DNA from: Flavobacteriales bacterium
Lineage (GTDB): Bacteria; Bacteroidota; Bacteroidia; Flavobacteriales; Flavobacteriaceae
Length of the DNA: 19,718 bases
NCBI GenBank assembly: GCA_027031025.1
Contig: JALVEJ010000319.1
Coordinates: forward strand, 1 to 19,718
Direction: 5' to 3'
The notes under the pieces were generated by a model, which saw nothing but the letters and a program-made list of their open reading frames with translations, had not been told where the DNA came from and searched no databases. Positions 1 to 6,333 of the stretch are shown piece after piece (the stretch's first letter is position 1; every line of letters begins with the position of its first letter). The position numbers and the translations under genes were made by a program.

Positions 1-452
1 GAAAATTTGTAAGTCAATGAAGGCTGAATGTAAAAAACTTTCATTGATATTTCGTTGACAATATCAGAGCCAGCCCAATGGTGCCAAACAGTGGAACTTC
101 CAAAAGGCGTATAAACTGCCAAACCAAGGCTGACATTTTTGTCAACTTGATAAGCGGCATACAAATAAAAAGGGGTACCGATGGGATTATCGGTTTGGTA
201 TGCCCAATTGTAACGTTCGTTTTGAAATTTCACGTGAGACATAATCCCGCTCACCCCAAAAGAAAAACTAAATTTGTGGTCTAAAAAAGCGATTCCCGCC
301 GGATTAAAGAAAGCGGTCTCCGCATTGTTAAACACTGAAAGACCGGCATGTGCCATGCCTAGCATTCGTTGCCCCTGCAAGGCAACACGATAACCTCCGG
401 CATACATACTGCCAAAGCTCAGAAATACTAATACCATTAATATTTTTTTCAT
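1..452 (-). CDS. FadL/OmpP1/TodX-family outer membrane protein (N-terminal part only)
   Basis: The reverse strand reads from an ATG at 452 without a stop to the window edge, giving about 150 residues; the C-terminus lies outside. The N-terminus MKKILMVLVFLSFGSMYA is a typical signal peptide, probably cleaved just before GGYRVA. What follows (GGYRVALQGQRMLGMAHAG, then NNAETAFFNPAGIAFL at about residues 42-57) is the hallmark N-terminus of FadL-type barrels: the hatch segment with the NPAG motif. Alternating aromatic strands follow (HVKFQNERYNWAYQ; LYAAYQVDKNVSLGLAVYTPFG). The family forms outer-membrane beta-barrels that take up hydrophobic compounds such as long-chain fatty acids or aromatics. 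The T9SS subunit PorV is a distant relative, but nothing here points to PorV specifically. The substrate is unknown. An imperfect -7 element (TATATTTA on the minus strand, 490-497) lies upstream. Confidence 0.85.
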   Translation of the reverse strand, partial: MKKILMVLVFLSFGSMYAGGYRVALQGQRMLGMAHAGLSVFNNAETAFFNPAGIAFLDHKFSFSFGVSGIMSHVKFQNERYNWAYQTDNPIGTPFYLYAAYQVDKNVSLGLAVYTPFGSSTVWHHWAGSDIVNEISMKVFYIQPSLTYKF

Positions 453-595
453 AGTAGTAAGTTTAAATTAAATTTTTATAAAATTACATTAAATATATAT
501 CATGTGCAAATTTTTTTTTTAACGATAACAAGGAAATAGAATTATAATAATAGAGGTTGCCTCAATAATACATTATATTATTATGGTATAATCCA
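453..595. other. AT-rich spacer between the hydrolase and the FadL-like gene
   Basis: This 143-base spacer holds no gene. It contains an AT-only inverted repeat, AATAATA-CATTA-TATTATT (564-582), and a GAGG/CCTC mini-dyad (553-563), just past the stop of the leftward hydrolase gene. These could be a weak terminator, but no clean T-run follows the stem in the leftward direction. The lower end carries the likely promoter region of the FadL-like gene. Confidence 0.4.
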
Positions 596-1363
596 TCATG
601 TTAAAAATGCTAGTGTTTTTTCAAAAAAAGCGGCCGGTTGTTCGGCATGAACCCAGTGTCCACTTTGTGGAATGGTAATAATTTTAGAATTTGGAAAATG
701 CGCCTTGATTAAGGCAAAATCTTCGGGCAAAATATAAGAGGACTGTGCGCCTTTGATAAATAATGCCGGAACCGGACTTTCTTGTAATGCCGGCAATGCT
801 TCACCCAATTCTCCCAATGATGCCTCTAACACCGGCATGTTGGCTTTCCATTTAAAATGTCCCCTTGCATCACGTCCCAAATTTTTTAATATAAAACGAA
901 CAATTGCTTTTGAATCAATAAATTGCAAAACAAATTTCTCCACTTCTCGCCGCGAATGAAAACGTAACAAGTCAATCTTATTTATGGTATCGAATATGAA
1001 ATGATGATGTGGCGGATAGGCTTTTGGAGCAATATCTACAACGATGAGCTTATTTAAAAGTTCCGGATATTGCAATGCAAAAAACATAGCAGTTTTGCCC
1101 CCCATGGAATGTCCCAACAAATCAAATTTTTCAATCCGGTGCATTTGAAGATATCGATATAAATCATCCACAAGGACTTCATAAGACATTTCATCATCAT
1201 GAAAACTTTTGCCGTGATTCCGCTGGTCTATCAAATGCACTTCAAATCCCGCTCCGACATATTGCCGCGCAAGTGTAATCCAATTATCTCCCATTCCTAA
1301 TAAACCGTGTAAAATCAGTAACGGTTTACCCTGACCGATAATTTTAGAATGCAGTATTTTCAT
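596..1363 (-). CDS. alpha/beta-hydrolase fold esterase (YbfF-like)
   Basis: The 255-residue single-domain protein has the alpha/beta-hydrolase layout. An HG oxyanion-hole motif (ILHGLLGMGDNW, about 17-28) is followed by LIDQRNHGKS (44-53), the nucleophile elbow GHSMGG with Ser86, a helical cap (about 110-190) and a C-terminal SGHWVHAEQP with catalytic His236. The HGLLG, DQRNHG and GHSMGGK blocks fit the YbfF family of acyl-CoA/short-chain ester hydrolases. The usual acid position (KGAQSSY, about 204-210) carries serines, not Asp; as I recall, E. coli YbfF also has Ser there. It has no signal peptide, so it should be cytoplasmic. The gene starts 17 nt after the pdxJ stop on the same strand, so it is probably co-transcribed. 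The true substrate is not known; a role in vitamin B6 metabolism is only suggested by position. Confidence 0.88.
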   Translation of the reverse strand: MKILHSKIIGQGKPLLILHGLLGMGDNWITLARQYVGAGFEVHLIDQRNHGKSFHDDEMSYEVLVDDLYRYLQMHRIEKFDLLGHSMGGKTAMFFALQYPELLNKLIVVDIAPKAYPPHHHFIFDTINKIDLLRFHSRREVEKFVLQFIDSKAIVRFILKNLGRDARGHFKWKANMPVLEASLGELGEALPALQESPVPALFIKGAQSSYILPEDFALIKAHFPNSKIITIPQSGHWVHAEQPAAFFEKTLAFLT

Positions 1364-1380
1364 TTACCGATTATAATATT

Positions 1381-2106
1381 TCAAGCTTTTCCGGACAATT
1401 TCCGTTGATACATCCCGATAACATTTTCCATTCCGTAAATCAAGGATTCGACAACCAACGCATGTCCTATGGAAACTTCATCGAGATAAGGCACTTGCTG
1501 TTTAAAATAAGCAATATTCTGCAAATTCAAATCGTGACCGGCATTAATACCCAACCCTAATTGATGGGCTAACTTGGCTGCCGATGCAAATTTTTCTACT
1601 TCCTTTTTGTTTCCTTTGGCAAATTCGGACGCATAAGATTCGGTATAGAGTTCAATCCGGTCGGTTCCGGTAGCTACGGCGCCTTCAACCATTTTCAAAT
1701 CCGGATCGACAAAAATGGATGTTCTAATATTGTTTTGTTTGAACTCTTTAATGACCTCTTTTAAAAAATCACGATATTTTACGGTATCCCAGCCATGGTC
1801 GGAAGTTAACTGGTTAGGATCGTCCGGCACTAAGGTAACTTGTTCGGGCTTTACGGACAACACCAAATCGACAAATTTGGGTATAGGATTACCTTCAATA
1901 TTGAATTCAGTCGTAACAACCGGACGTAACGCATAAGCATCGGTATAGCGGATATGACGTTCATCGGGGCGCGGATGTATGGTAATCCCGTCAGCGCCAT
2001 AGTCTTGTGCGAGTTGGGCAAATTCAACAACATTGGGATAATTACCGCCACGGGCATTCCGCAAAGTGGCTATTTTATTGATATTGACACTTAATTTGGT
2101 TTTCAT
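1381..2106 (-). CDS. pdxJ: pyridoxine 5'-phosphate synthase
   Basis: PdxJ condenses 1-deoxy-D-xylulose 5-phosphate with 3-amino-2-oxopropyl phosphate to form pyridoxine 5'-phosphate, the last ring-forming step of the DXP-dependent vitamin B6 pathway. The 241-residue TIM-barrel protein is full length. Family blocks are clear: LSVNINKIATLRNARGG at the N-terminus, GADGITIHPRPDERHI (about 37-52, with His44), TEFNIEG (Glu71), the Bacteroidota-style LVPDDPNQLTSDHGWD (92-107) and NAGHDLN near 188-194 with His191. The three residues match the E. coli catalytic set (His45, Glu70, His193 region) in order and spacing. The gene is the first of a leftward pair with the downstream hydrolase. No TAnnTTTG element was found in its 300-base upstream spacer, which instead carries short repeats. 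Confidence 0.96.
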   Translation of the reverse strand: MKTKLSVNINKIATLRNARGGNYPNVVEFAQLAQDYGADGITIHPRPDERHIRYTDAYALRPVVTTEFNIEGNPIPKFVDLVLSVKPEQVTLVPDDPNQLTSDHGWDTVKYRDFLKEVIKEFKQNNIRTSIFVDPDLKMVEGAVATGTDRIELYTESYASEFAKGNKKEVEKFASAAKLAHQLGLGINAGHDLNLQNIAYFKQQVPYLDEVSIGHALVVESLIYGMENVIGMYQRKLSGKA

Positions 2107-2138
2107 GTATTGGTGATATGGTTATTTGGTTAATTGGT
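2107..2138. repeat. four tandem degenerate 8-bp units (xAxxTGGT type)
   Basis: Reading the plus strand, GTATTGGT, GATATGGT, TATTTGGT and TAATTGGT follow one another with no spacer. All share the ending TGGT and an A at position 2. The array directly abuts the pdxJ start codon, so on the pdxJ sense strand it forms an ACC-phased leader. Function is unknown; it may be slippage-derived sequence or a binding array. Confidence 0.6.
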
Positions 2139-2408
2139 AATACTGATTGATGAATTGAGGAATTATGCTGCTTCATCGTTTGTTTAATTCTTTGATAATT
2201 ACTAACTATTTCTAACTTTATTCCTGCTTGCAATTTGAGGAATTGAGGAATTTATTCGCTTCATAGAAAACTTGGTTTTTTACATGATGGTGTATTATTT
2301 TTTACCTAATACTAATTTTAACCTTTTCGTTTACTACCCAAAACACACGGACGAGCGTCCTTACTTTAACATTATAAACATTCAACTTTATAAACTTTTA
2401 ACTAAATT
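2139..2408. other. intergenic region upstream of pdxJ with an imperfect 25-bp direct repeat
   Basis: No gene is visible here. Positions 2152-2176 and 2240-2264 are imperfect direct copies: both begin GAATTGAGGAATT and end GCTTCAT, about 20 of 25 identical. A small dyad GGACG-AG-CGTCC at 2349-2360 could be a weak terminator for the leftward thioesterase gene, though only a short, interrupted T-stretch follows it in that direction. No exact -7 element for pdxJ was found. Confidence 0.4.
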
Positions 2409-2816
2409 TTACAACAAACTTTTTATTTTATCAACAAAAATTTTAGGTGGTCGAATAGGTTTTCCATCCTTGCCGGCAAATACCAAAACCACTTCGCCTT
2501 CTGTGGCTTTTTGACCAACTTCATTAAAAATTTCATAACCAAAAGCCAAGCGTACACCTTTTAAATATTTGACCCTGGTTTTTAGAGTAACGAATTCATC
2601 AAAAGTCAAAGGCAGAAAATATTTGGTTTGCAAAGTATAAACCGGCAAAATATAACCGTCCTTTTCCATTTGTTTATACGAAATACCAATTTGATGCATC
2701 AAAGCAATACGCCCCATTTCGTAATATTGGGCATAAATACTATGGTGTATGTATCCCATTTGGTCAGTTTCGGCATAACGGGTTTTAAACTTTAATTCAT
2801 GAACTTTTTCAGGCAT
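2409..2816 (-). CDS. 4HBT hot-dog acyl-CoA thioesterase (YbgC-like)
   Basis: From the ATG at 2816 the product is 135 residues, normal for single-domain 4-hydroxybenzoyl-CoA-type thioesterases. The active-site block RYAETDQMGYIHHSIYAQYY (13-32) contains the catalytic Asp18 and the conserved HH of the YbgC branch. It is followed by the central helix and sheet strands (TLKTRVKYLKGVRLAFGYEIFN; EGEVVLVFAGKDGKP). The enzyme probably hydrolyses acyl-CoA or acyl-ACP in the cytosol; chain length cannot be read from sequence. An in-frame TTG at 2852 would add 12 residues (SEIIKDNVKKK), but that TTG is the end of an exact TACATTTG promoter element, so it lies at or before the transcript start and I rejected it. 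The gene is divergent from dnaA. Confidence 0.88.
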   Translation of the reverse strand: MPEKVHELKFKTRYAETDQMGYIHHSIYAQYYEMGRIALMHQIGISYKQMEKDGYILPVYTLQTKYFLPLTFDEFVTLKTRVKYLKGVRLAFGYEIFNEVGQKATEGEVVLVFAGKDGKPIRPPKIFVDKIKSLL

Positions 2817-2849
2817 TTTTTTCTTTACATTATCTTTAATAATCTCCGA

Positions 2850-2857
2850 CAAATGTA
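2850..2857 (-). promoter_or_regulatory. -7 promoter element of the thioesterase gene
   Basis: The minus strand reads TACATTTG, an exact match to the Bacteroidota sigma-A -7 consensus TAnnTTTG, 33 nt before the ATG at 2816. No clear -33 TTG was found. Its position argues against the alternative TTG start that it contains. Confidence 0.55.
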
Positions 2858-3026
2858 TGATAATTTTTTTTAAAAAACGGCTTTTTTTTGCGACTTAAAT
2901 AATAAGAAAAAAAATGTTAAAAAACAAGCAAAAAAAATTTTTTTAATCGAAAATTTTATCCCAATTTTGCAGTTACAAAACAGAAAGAATTTTATTTTTT
3001 TTGAACCATTAACCCTTTAACTAACT
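2858..3026. promoter_or_regulatory. divergent thioesterase/dnaA control region with spaced A-tracts
   Basis: The spacer is dominated by homopolymer tracts: T8 2864-2871, A6 2872-2877, T8 2882-2889, A8 2907-2914, A6 2919-2924, A8 2930-2937 and T7 2938-2944. Several centres lie about 11-12 bp, or 25 bp, apart, close to helical phasing. A near-consensus -7 element for dnaA, CAATTTTG (2962-2969, one mismatch to TAnnTTTG), lies 57 nt before the dnaA ATG. One weak DnaA-box-like sequence, TTATCCCAA (2956-2964, 7 of 9), overlaps it. Confidence 0.45.
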
Positions 3027-4448
3027 ATGAATCAAGCGCTTAACATTTGGAATAAATGTTTATCCTTTATTAAGGACAATATTGATGAAACCGCTTTTGA
3101 GACTTGGTTCAAACCATTGGTTCCTATTGATTTTAAAGACAATATTTTAAAAATTCAAGTGCCCAGCAAATTTTATTATGAGTGGATTGAGGAACATTAT
3201 TTGCAGCTACTAAAAATTGCTTTAACCAAATATATCGGTTCGGATGCCAAATTAATCTACAGCATCAAAATGAGTGCCGATGCCGACCCCAAAAAAAACC
3301 ATTTAATGGATTTGCCGAGTTCCAACCGGCCACCGGTTGAAACACGCAATCGTAAAACGACTAAAAATTTTGCGCCGGAGATTAAAAACCCCTTTGCTTT
3401 TCCGGGAATTAAAAAAATTCATATCGATTCGCAACTGAATCCAAATTATACTTTTGATAATTTTGTAGAAGGCAATTCTAATAGATTGGCACGTAATGCC
3501 GCCATGGCAGTCGCAAAAAAACCCGGAGCTACTTCATTTAATCCTTTATTGATTTACGGCGATGTCGGACTGGGTAAAACGCATATTGCCAATGCCGTAG
3601 GTGTGGAAGTTAAAAGCCGTTTTCCCGATAAAACGGTGCTTTACGTCTCTACCGAAAAATTTATTCAGCAATATTCAACTGCTGCACAACGCAACAATCG
3701 CAATGATTTTATTCATTTTTATCAAATGATAGACGTCTTGATAGTGGATGATATTCAATTTTTATCGGGAAAACCCGGCACCCAAGATGTATTCTTCCAT
3801 ATATTCAACCATTTACATCAAAACAAAAAGCAAATCATCCTGACTGCCGATAAAACGCCGGTTGATATGCAAGATATTGAACAACGACTCTTGTCACGCT
3901 TCAAATGGGGACTTTCGGCAGAATTGCAAAAACCCGATTATGAAATGCGTAAGCAAATCATACTCAACAAATTATATCAAGATGGCGTAAAATTGCCCGA
4001 TGATGTCATTGAATATATCGCTCAAAGTATCAAAACCAATATTCGCGAACTGGAAGGTATTATTATTTCATTAATTGCACACGCATCGTTTGACCATAAA
4101 GAAATCAATCTCGATTTGGCGAAACAAATTGTTCAGAATTATGTCAAGCAATCAAAAAAAGTATATTCTATTGATATGATTCAAGAAGTTGTTGCCAAAT
4201 ATTTTAATGTCGATATCGAAGCTATTCAATCCAAATCCCGCAAGCGCGATATCGTTCAAGCCCGTCAGTTTGCCATGTATTTTGCCAAAAAAATTACCAA
4301 TAAACCTTATGCCGAAATTGGAAAATCTATCGGTAACCGCAATCATGCTACTGTCCTACACGCTTGTAAAACCATTGACGGCTTAAAAAAAATAGATAAA
4401 GAATTTAACCGGTTTTACAAAGATTTGGAAATTAAATTTTCATTATAA
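3027..4448 (+). CDS. dnaA: chromosomal replication initiator protein DnaA
   Basis: DnaA is the AAA+ ATPase that binds DnaA boxes at oriC, melts the origin and recruits the replicative helicase. The 473-residue protein has all four regions. Domain I (about 1-75) begins with IWNKCLSFI and contains ETWFKPLVP. A short Pro/Asn-rich linker spans about 80-130. The AAA+ domain carries Walker A GDVGLGKTH (178-186), Walker B LIVDDIQF (238-245), the arginine-finger box QRLLSRFKWGL (286-296) and sensor II NIRELEG (338-344). Domain IV (about 375-473) carries the DNA-binding signature SRKRDIVQARQFAMY and GNRNHATVLHACKTI. The ATG at 3027 fits domain I. The downstream phosphatase and methylase lie on the same strand but have their own -7 element. 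The upstream thioesterase is divergent, an arrangement I recall from other Flavobacteriia. Confidence 0.98.
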   Translation: MNQALNIWNKCLSFIKDNIDETAFETWFKPLVPIDFKDNILKIQVPSKFYYEWIEEHYLQLLKIALTKYIGSDAKLIYSIKMSADADPKKNHLMDLPSSNRPPVETRNRKTTKNFAPEIKNPFAFPGIKKIHIDSQLNPNYTFDNFVEGNSNRLARNAAMAVAKKPGATSFNPLLIYGDVGLGKTHIANAVGVEVKSRFPDKTVLYVSTEKFIQQYSTAAQRNNRNDFIHFYQMIDVLIVDDIQFLSGKPGTQDVFFHIFNHLHQNKKQIILTADKTPVDMQDIEQRLLSRFKWGLSAELQKPDYEMRKQIILNKLYQDGVKLPDDVIEYIAQSIKTNIRELEGIIISLIAHASFDHKEINLDLAKQIVQNYVKQSKKVYSIDMIQEVVAKYFNVDIEAIQSKSRKRDIVQARQFAMYFAKKITNKPYAEIGKSIGNRNHATVLHACKTIDGLKKIDKEFNRFYKDLEIKFSL

Positions 4449-4462
4449 GCCTTTATTTTTCT

Positions 4463-4470
4463 TAATTTTG
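4463..4470 (+). promoter_or_regulatory. -7 promoter element of the phosphatase-methylase operon
   Basis: TAATTTTG matches TAnnTTTG exactly and lies 20 nt before the ATG at 4491, in the 42-nt gap after dnaA. No -33 TTG is evident. Confidence 0.5.
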
Positions 4471-4490
4471 CACTTTCAAATTTTTGATTT

Positions 4491-4955
4491 ATGTCGAAAA
4501 AAAAACGCATATTAATGGTTTGTTTGGGTAATATATGCCGTTCGCCCTTGGCAGAAGCTTTATTACGTCAGAAAGTTGATCCTCAAAAGGTTAAAGTAGA
4601 TTCTGCCGGACTCGACAGTTATCATGTAGGTGAAGCGCCCTGCCAAACCTCACAAGAAATAGCTCGTGAACACGGATTAGACATTTCCGGATTACGAGCA
4701 AGAGCATTTGAAGCGAGCGATTTTGATCGTTTTGATAAAATATATATCATGGATGATTATAATTGGCAATTGATTCAATCTAGAGCAAAAAATGAAAATG
4801 ATTTGCAAAAAGTTGATTACATCTTGAATGAAATTTTCCCGGGTGAAAATATGTCTGTTCCTGATTCTTATGGAAAAGGTAAAAATGCCGCAAAATTGGT
4901 CTATAACATGCTCGACAAAGCCACAACAGCTATTGCAAAAAAATTACAATCTTGA
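4491..4955 (+). CDS. low-molecular-weight protein-tyrosine phosphatase
   Basis: The 154-residue protein begins with the LMW-PTP phosphate loop VCLGNICRSP, giving nucleophile Cys11, Cys16, Arg17 and Ser18. The general-acid Asp sits in VPDSYGKG (Asp125). The usual D-P-[YF] triplet here reads D-S-Y, a mild deviation. SAGLDSYHVG and MDDYNW are further family blocks (MD.xN motif). These enzymes dephosphorylate tyrosine (or arginine) phosphates on cytosolic proteins, often tied to capsule or exopolysaccharide kinases. No kinase is nearby, so the physiological target is unknown. The gene directly follows dnaA and its stop codon overlaps the TTG start of the next gene (TTGA at 4952-4955), indicating translational coupling. 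Confidence 0.93.
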   Translation: MSKKKRILMVCLGNICRSPLAEALLRQKVDPQKVKVDSAGLDSYHVGEAPCQTSQEIAREHGLDISGLRARAFEASDFDRFDKIYIMDDYNWQLIQSRAKNENDLQKVDYILNEIFPGENMSVPDSYGKGKNAAKLVYNMLDKATTAIAKKLQS

Positions 4956-5662
4956 AAAACGGCACCCTGTTTTTAATTCCTGCACCTTTGGGCGACGCAG
5001 CTTTTGACGAAATCATGCCCGAAATTGTCAAAAAAACCATAGCAAATTTGACTTATTTCATAGTAGAAAATGAAAAAACCGCCCGCCGGTTTATCAAACG
5101 AATTTGCCCGGACAAAAAACAATCGGAAATCGTTGTTTATCAACTTAATAAACATCAACAATCGGCATATTTGCAAGACTATATTCAACCTCTATTTCAA
5201 GGAACGGATGTAGGTTTATTATCAGAAGCCGGATTACCTGCCATAGCCGACCCCGGTGGATTTGTGGTTGCATTAGCTCATAAAAAAAACATTCCCGTCA
5301 AGCCTTTAACCGGTCCCTCATCTTTAATGTTGGCACTGATGAGCTCTGGCTTAAATGGACAAAAATTTTCATTTGAAGGCTATTTGCCCAAAGAAACCTC
5401 GGAACTCAAACGTAAAATCAAATTTTTAGAGCAATTGTCTGCCAAACATCACTGCACAAAAATTTGCATAGAAACGCCATACAGGAATCAAAAATTGCTA
5501 CAAAGCTTCTTAAAATATTTACACCCCGATACTTTGTTGTGTATCGCTTCTGATTTAACACTTCCTACCGAATTTATTAAAACCATGCCGGTCAATAAAT
5601 GGCAAAAACACTTACCTGATTTACACAAACGCCCTACCGTGTTCTTGTTTCAAGCCCGTTGA
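4952..5662 (+). CDS. RsmI-like SAM-dependent tetrapyrrole-methylase-fold methyltransferase
   Basis: The 236-residue protein belongs to the TP-methylase superfamily, which contains RsmI (2'-O-methylation of C1402 in 16S rRNA). Recognisable blocks are TLFLIPAPLGD (5-15), SEAGLPAIADPG (91-102, the SAM-binding GxPxxxDPG region), LTGPSSLMLALMSSG (119-133), FEGYLP (141-146) and ETPYRN (174-179). It is shorter than E. coli RsmI (286) and appears to lack the C-terminal helical domain; this short form is, as far as I recall, common in Bacteroidota next to dnaA. The start must be the TTG at 4952, because the first in-frame ATG (Met22) would remove the LIPAPLGD strand-loop. That TTG overlaps the preceding TGA stop. 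The rRNA target is inferred from the family, not shown here. Confidence 0.88.
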   Translation: MKNGTLFLIPAPLGDAAFDEIMPEIVKKTIANLTYFIVENEKTARRFIKRICPDKKQSEIVVYQLNKHQQSAYLQDYIQPLFQGTDVGLLSEAGLPAIADPGGFVVALAHKKNIPVKPLTGPSSLMLALMSSGLNGQKFSFEGYLPKETSELKRKIKFLEQLSAKHHCTKICIETPYRNQKLLQSFLKYLHPDTLLCIASDLTLPTEFIKTMPVNKWQKHLPDLHKRPTVFLFQAR

Positions 5663-5748
5663 AAAAATTTGGAATGGTTTTTGAATAATTTTTCAAAAAT
5701 TATAATACAATGAAACCGACATTGATGTTAAAATTAAAATATAAACAA

Positions 5749-6234
5749 ATGAAATTCAAATTATTTATGCCGGCGATTCTTTTCGCATTTTTATTAGAGA
5801 CTTCCTGCTCATCAACTAAAATAAAATATGATAAATCAGTTGATTTCAGTCAATATAAAACTTTTGCCTTCTTTAAAAAAGGCTTAGACCATTTAAAAAT
5901 ACCTGCCAAAAAGAAGCGTTTTGTTGTTCGAACTATCTCGGAAGCTTTGTTGCAAAAGGGTTTTACAAAGTCCGGTCGTCCTGATTTCATCGTTAATATT
6001 TATACCGATTTACACGACAGGATTGATGTTTATCCACACTACTATTCTCCTTTTTACAGCCGAGCTTATATTGAAAAATCAAAGGAAGGAACCTTATTTA
6101 TAGATATCGTCGATTTAAAACAAAAAAAAGTGATTTGGTCGGGAAGCCGCTATATCAATTTAAGGGGCAACGACTATAAACAATTTAAAAGAGCCATTTA
6201 CAAACTTTTAGAAAAATTTCCGCCAAAAAAATAA
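5749..6234 (+). CDS. DUF4136-like lipoprotein
   Basis: From the ATG at 5749 the product is 161 residues with a short signal, MKFKLFMPAILFAFLLETSC. The Cys at residue 20 is a probable lipidation site, although Glu at -3 is not typical of the lipobox. After it comes the pattern KIKYDKSVDFSQYKTFAFF, the characteristic opening of DUF4136 proteins. Then come an ISEALLQKGF helix, PDFIVNIYTDLHDRIDVYPHYY, and a closing GTLFIDIVDLKQKKVIWSG block. The family is exported and of unknown function. ATGs at 5710 and 5725 would lengthen the N-terminus by 13 or 8 residues; I prefer 5749 because it gives the compact signal peptide and more distance from the likely promoter (TAATTTTT, 5686-5693, one mismatch). 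No SSTK-type surface-export signal (K-acidic) follows the Cys, so it may face the periplasm. Confidence 0.8.
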   Translation: MKFKLFMPAILFAFLLETSCSSTKIKYDKSVDFSQYKTFAFFKKGLDHLKIPAKKKRFVVRTISEALLQKGFTKSGRPDFIVNIYTDLHDRIDVYPHYYSPFYSRAYIEKSKEGTLFIDIVDLKQKKVIWSGSRYINLRGNDYKQFKRAIYKLLEKFPPKK

Positions 6235-6264
6235 TTTGTAAAAAGACCTCATTAAATTTTTGTT

Positions 6265-6294
6265 AAAGGGTGAAATATTTTAATTTCATCCTTT
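6265..6294 (+). terminator. hairpin terminator after the lipoprotein gene
   Basis: AAAGGGTGAAAT (6265-6276) pairs with ATTTCATCCTTT (6283-6294) over 12 bp with one G-U pair and a 6-nt loop. It is followed by ATTATT rather than a pure T-run, so termination may be partial. It sits just before the promoter of the next gene. Confidence 0.55.
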
Positions 6295-6303
6295 ATTATT
6301 CTA

Positions 6304-6311
6304 TAACTTTG
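6304..6311 (+). promoter_or_regulatory. -7 promoter element of the SDR gene
   Basis: TAACTTTG matches TAnnTTTG exactly and is followed by CG. It lies 22 nt before the ATG at 6334 and 10 nt after the terminator-like hairpin. Confidence 0.55.
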
Positions 6312-6333
6312 CGTCATATCAAAAGACTTAATT

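Noticed and set aside
78..284. 68-codon plus-strand open frame at the window start
   Set aside because: It is the antisense shadow of the FadL-like gene, whose minus-strand reading has a signal peptide and family motifs.
2858..3026. oriC call at the dnaA spacer
   Set aside because: AT-rich sequence and a coding-strand switch are present, but no cluster of DnaA boxes is visible, so I list it only as an open question.
6030..6038. Exact DnaA box TTATCCACA
   Set aside because: It lies inside the lipoprotein coding region (encoding YPH), stands alone, and no second box is near, so chance is the simplest explanation.
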